Below, one piece after another: positions 60,434 to 64,000 of a stretch of 64,000 bases of DNA. Source of the stretch: Caprella mutica (taxonomy: Eukaryota; Arthropoda; Malacostraca; Amphipoda; Caprellidae); assembly GCA_947561585.1 (NCBI GenBank), contig CANNZV010001147.1:267169-331168 (forward strand), written 5' to 3'. Each line of letters starts with the position of its first letter. The first letter of the stretch is position 1. The translations under genes and the position numbers were made by a program. The notes under the pieces were generated by a model. It did not search any database. It was not told the DNA's origin and saw only the letters and a program-made list of their open reading frames with translations.

Positions 60434-61750
60434 TATGGAAAATTAAAATTTATTAATAACATGCAATCAAAGGTTGAATGCCATTATTTCACAACTAATT
60501 TCGTTTCATATTTCCTAATTCCAAATCAATACCAACTCAAACCAATTCATATTAATATCATTTCAATACCTAATGAAGTGCCTCAAAATCAAATTTTCTT
60601 TTCATGCATCACCAATAATTTTCCTCCAAACAGTTTAATATCCTCTCAATTTTCTCATCAAACTGTCTTCACTCTTTGAGGCACAATAAAGTAAATATAA
60701 ATCACAATCCTATTCTAGAATGAATTCAGGGACTCTACTAATAGGAAGAAACTTTTTCGAGTTCCTATGATCCAATGCTAATATTGGCTTAGACATTTTA
60801 TTACCACATTCTATAATAAGCGAATAGACGGATTTGTTATTATAAATTTCAGTAGTGAAATATCAGAATACTCTTCTTCTAGATAGAGGTACCACTGGCG
60901 TTATTAAATTTATAATTGAAATATTTTGTGTTTTATGTCTTACATATTTGTAAAACTGATTAATTTTCTTGTGATTTTTTTTAGTCATTTTGATTTTCAA
61001 ACAGAAAACTATTATTAGTTTTTATTAATCTCTAAACCTCGAATTGTTCAATTTATTCTGTTTTACCGAAATTATATATATAGTTTTCAATAATACTTAA
61101 GTCTTATAATTAACATTATCCAGGGTTATACGAGACCTGTTTCTTTCATTGCCATTTCTAGACTGCCTGCAAATCCCTCCAATCAATGATTAGCAAAATG
61201 CCAGAGTAATCAGATACTTTGTGTGTCTCTAACAGATGTAAAATGGTTTAGAAACTAACACCTCCCTCTGTCTCTTTGGGCAATAATTAGATCTTTGTTG
61301 CTCTCGAATACCTATTCTACACTGACTTTATTTAAACTGAATAGTTTAATTAGTTAAGAGATGAGAAGAGAATATCTTAGTGACAACATTGGTAAAAATA
61401 GATTTGGTAAAAATAAATTGGTAAAATAAATAAAATAGTATTAAGTGATTTAGTTCCTTAGATTGTGAATTTAATTAGTTTATTTCCCACTCTGGAATAT
61501 TTTACGTGATAAATAATTATAATAAATATTTGTAAATATATGAAATAGTCAAGCTTAAGCTATTTGATAAATTTTCAATTAAAATTTACATTTTAAATAT
61601 ACATCTTGAAATGAACCTTATTTTATATGAGCCCCTGCAATAGTTTCATAAATTATTCCTTTGCTCCTTTTTATTTTGTAGAATAGTACACCTCTCTCTC
61701 AAGCGAAATTATTTCAATAAAAGTCCAATGGTGAGCAGCTGGTTTTAGTG
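60434..61750. other. A+T-rich interval, nothing recognised
   Basis: The plus frame 60461-60679 is Asn/Ile/Pro-rich and has no recognised domain. Confidence 0.4.
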
Positions 61751-61756
61751 TTCATT

Positions 61757-61840
61757 TCTCCCCTAACTGGTCATTGAAGTCCTATTCGTTTCACGGCGTT
61801 AGGTTCCAATCAGCACCAACTGAGATAAGGTAAAGTGGTT
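61757..61840 (+). repeat. Dispersed repeat R2, copy 2 (no array)
   Basis: CTCCCCTAACTGGTCATTGA AGTCCTATTC, then CAACTGAGATAAGGTAAAG, as at 45015-45100. Here ACTGGTCATT is present once. Confidence 0.7.
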
Positions 61841-61947
61841 AGGTTAAGCTATCGCTACTCTTACAATTCATTCTGGAGTTTCTTTCAAGAGACCAAGACT
61901 AAAAAGTTATGGAGGGGACACTTAAGCTTATAAAGTATCTATATTTA

Positions 61948-63532
61948 CACTGCGACCAGAATTATTAGTCCTAAGTGTTTATTGACTATATCTCAAAAAC
62001 GGGCAGCGGTAAATTTACGAAATTTTCACCATAAGTGTAGAAGAATATGAGACACATTCGTGTCATTATACGAAGGTTAACTCTTTTTAATTTTGAATTT
62101 ATTTAATATTTCCATTTTTCAGGTGACCAGAATTATTAGTCCCGATTTTTTCGTTTCTTTATAAATTTGTTACAAGGATAAATAAACGAATTTTTTAAAT
62201 AACAAAACTTTTAACATCAAATACCAAATACAAATACACTTTGTAAACACAAGAAAGTAGTCAATAGTGAATTCAATATGGCAGAAATCATGATTATTTC
62301 CCAATGTGAGATCCTTGGGATTTTATGACTTGAAACATTCGTTCAGTGACAGAATCTGTTAGTTTTTTGATAGTAGAAGGATCCACAGCCTTCGCAGCAT
62401 TCTGTATGGCAGCCCAGAGATCATTTTTTGATGAATACTGCTTCCCATTGCTGTAAACACTTCTTTTGATGATGGCCCATAAATTTTCAATGGGATTTAA
62501 ATCGGGTGAGCAGGCAGGCCAGCCCATCAGGGTGTTATTCTTGAAGCCCAGTGAGTGCAAGAACTCTTTGGTTTTCTTTGCTGCATGCGACGGAGCATTA
62601 TCTTGTATAAATATGATTTTACGGCGTTGTTCCAAAGGCAGGTCATCTAACCAGTCTGAAAGAGCAGAATCAATGAACTCACAGTAGCGCTTAGAATCGA
62701 GTTTAACACCTTCTTGCACCTTCACAGGACCAATGAGTACATCCCCTATAATTCCCGCCCAAAACATCACCCCTTTACCACCTTGCTGACGTCGCAAACG
62801 CATTTGGGAAGGGTCATCCCCAAACACCCATCCTTTGGACCATCCATCAGGGCCATCCAAAGTTGCTCTACATTCGTCAGTGAATAATATAAGCTTTGGA
62901 GAGGTTCTCATATATCTCTTGGCCCAATCTAGACGCCTCTCTTTGTGTTTTGGGGTGAGAGGAGGAGTTATAGTGGCTTTTTTTTGTTTAGCAAATTTTC
63001 CAAGAACTGAATTGCGGGTCGATTTAGACACATCTGCAACCCCGGAAGCGGAAAAAATGTCCTTGCTTGTTGAACCAGGGTTCTTCTTCAATGTAGCCTT
63101 CAGGCGGCGCACATCCCTTTCTGATAGTTTCCTCAATTTGCCTTTATCCTTGCGTTCTTTACGAATTTTCGGATTTTCCAAAAAACGCTTGATGGTTTTT
63201 ACATGGCGTCCAATTTGTGCAGCTATTTCAGCTTGAGGCTTCTTCTTAGCTGTTAACTTGATGATAAGGTTTTTTTCTTGCTCTGAAAGGTCCTTTCCAC
63301 GCCCCATTTTCAACTAATTAAATAAAAATTATGTACTGGACTAATAATTATGGTCACCTGAAAAAAGGAAATATTAAATAAATTCAAAACAAAGAAGAGT
63401 ACAACTTTGAAAATTAGTTAGAACGTGTCTCATACTCTTCTACACCTATGGTTGAAATTTCGGAAATCTTCCGCAAACGGTTTTAGAGTTATGGGCAAAA
63501 AACTCTTTGGACTAATAATTCTGGTCGCAGTG
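61948..63532 (-). mobile_element. Complete Tc1/mariner-type element (DD37E) with IR/DR ends
   Basis: The element is 1585 bp between TA dinucleotides (61946-61947, 63533-63534). The outer ends CACTGCGACCAGAATTATTA GTCC are inverted copies. A second internal copy of the end motif (GTGACCAGAATTATTAGTCC at 62123; GGACTAATAATTATGGTCAC at 63338-63357) lies 175 bp inside each end, exactly symmetric. This IR/DR design gives two transposase-binding sites per end, as in Sleeping Beauty-type elements. The transposase frame between the ends is intact, so this could be an autonomous, recently active copy. Confidence 0.92.
62294..63313 (-). CDS. Tc1/mariner-family transposase, DD37E type
   Basis: This 339-residue uninterrupted frame is within the usual length for the family. 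The N-terminal part (about residues 1-110) has two helix-turn-helix-like regions (SEQEKNLIIKLTAKKKPQAE, and KLSERDVRRLKATLKKNPGS), expected to bind the terminal repeats, followed by a basic stretch. The catalytic DDE domain shows the first Asp in LFTDECRATLDGPDG, the second in IFIQDNAPSHAAKKT, and the Glu in SPDLNPIENLW. The spacing from second Asp to Glu is 37 residues, so DD37E rather than the DD34E of classical Tc1. The glycine-rich QQGGKGVMFWAGI lies between. The enzyme cuts and pastes the element at TA. Start: MKMGRGKD; the second Met (MGRGKDLSEQEK) is equally plausible. No intron is needed. Confidence 0.95.
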   Translation of the reverse strand: MKMGRGKDLSEQEKNLIIKLTAKKKPQAEIAAQIGRHVKTIKRFLENPKIRKERKDKGKLRKLSERDVRRLKATLKKNPGSTSKDIFSASGVADVSKSTRNSVLGKFAKQKKATITPPLTPKHKERRLDWAKRYMRTSPKLILFTDECRATLDGPDGWSKGWVFGDDPSQMRLRRQQGGKGVMFWAGIIGDVLIGPVKVQEGVKLDSKRYCEFIDSALSDWLDDLPLEQRRKIIFIQDNAPSHAAKKTKEFLHSLGFKNNTLMGWPACSPDLNPIENLWAIIKRSVYSNGKQYSSKNDLWAAIQNAAKAVDPSTIKKLTDSVTERMFQVIKSQGSHIGK

Positions 63533-63534
63533 TA

Positions 63535-64000
63535 TTGCTCGTATGCGTATCTCTTTGATATAAAATATCTTGCAAATTGTATTGAGTTGTTAGTGTGCAA
63601 TTGTATGAAGGGTTAATATAGGTACTCATCTAACATTTTCTTTATCTAATCAAGATTTTACGGTAAAAGATTTATCTACCACAGGCCCATACTATACTAG
63701 CAGTTTAACTGCAGCGGTGTCACTGCCCCTGCTACTGCTTCTTGAAATTCAAAGTATACTAGGCAGTGAGAACGCGCCAGATACATTTTGCAGTCTATAG
63801 TAGAGTGTTTTCTGTAGAAATTGAATGTTGATTCAATACAAATTTTATAAATAAATGAATCTCCTTTTTTTGTGTAATTTTGAGATTTCCGATATTTTTT
63901 TCTCTAATTTCTTTATTTTATTATATTTTTTTCTAGCTTTCTAAAAAGAATTGTTTATTTTTCCAAATTCTTGAGTCTGATTGATATATATATATCTATT
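63535..64000. other. Right edge of window, nothing recognised
   Basis: A+T-rich sequence with no gene, array or terminal repeat that I can support. Confidence 0.4.

Noticed and set aside
62466..63236. Plus-strand frames of 73 and 133 codons
   Set aside because: They are shadows of the transposase gene on the minus strand.

Overview
This A+T-rich window looks like nuclear DNA from an arthropod, most likely an insect. It has spliced genes with short GT-AG introns, a CUB/LDLa receptor of a type known from insects, a possible group-7-allergen/TULIP-type secreted protein, and an intact Tc1/mariner-type transposon. The order is not decided by the sequence. No tRNA, rRNA, CRISPR array or bacterial-type operon was found.

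Layout. Positions 144-4714 (+) hold the 3' part of a gene for a single-pass receptor: two CUB-like domains, one LDLa, a membrane helix and a tail of about 585 residues with three PPxY motifs and a C-terminal PDZ ligand. Its 5' exons lie left of the window. It is a candidate orthologue of Drosophila Culd. Positions 8300-11702 (+) hold a second gene for a secreted protein of 383 or 432 residues, depending on which of two phase-matched terminal exons is used (10941-11151 or 11345-11702). No convincing host gene follows. The only other complete coding unit is a DD37E transposase at 62294-63313 (-), inside an apparently complete 1585-bp element (61948-63532) with a symmetric IR/DR terminus and a TA target duplication.

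The remaining roughly 50 kb is repeat-dominated. There are about fifteen tandem arrays (unit lengths 14 to 92 bp, about 10 kb in total) and a zoo of non-autonomous inverted-repeat elements: a nine-copy TA-flanked MITE family, a TA-flanked 1.3-kb element (59118-60433), an element with an 8-bp duplication carrying a nested TTAA element (53763-56580), a three-layer nest at 39042-41217, and foldback elements with 16-bp subterminal arrays. The long ORFs in the arrays (up to 424 codons) result from repeat units without stop codons and are not genes.

The most interesting pattern is that at least three minisatellites (20450-21205, 43765-45020, 47010-47330) have a unit that also occurs as a single copy in dispersed repeats elsewhere in the window. 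This suggests that one unit inside a transposable element seeded the local expansion. All exon structures were read by eye from splice signals and reading phase, without transcript evidence.
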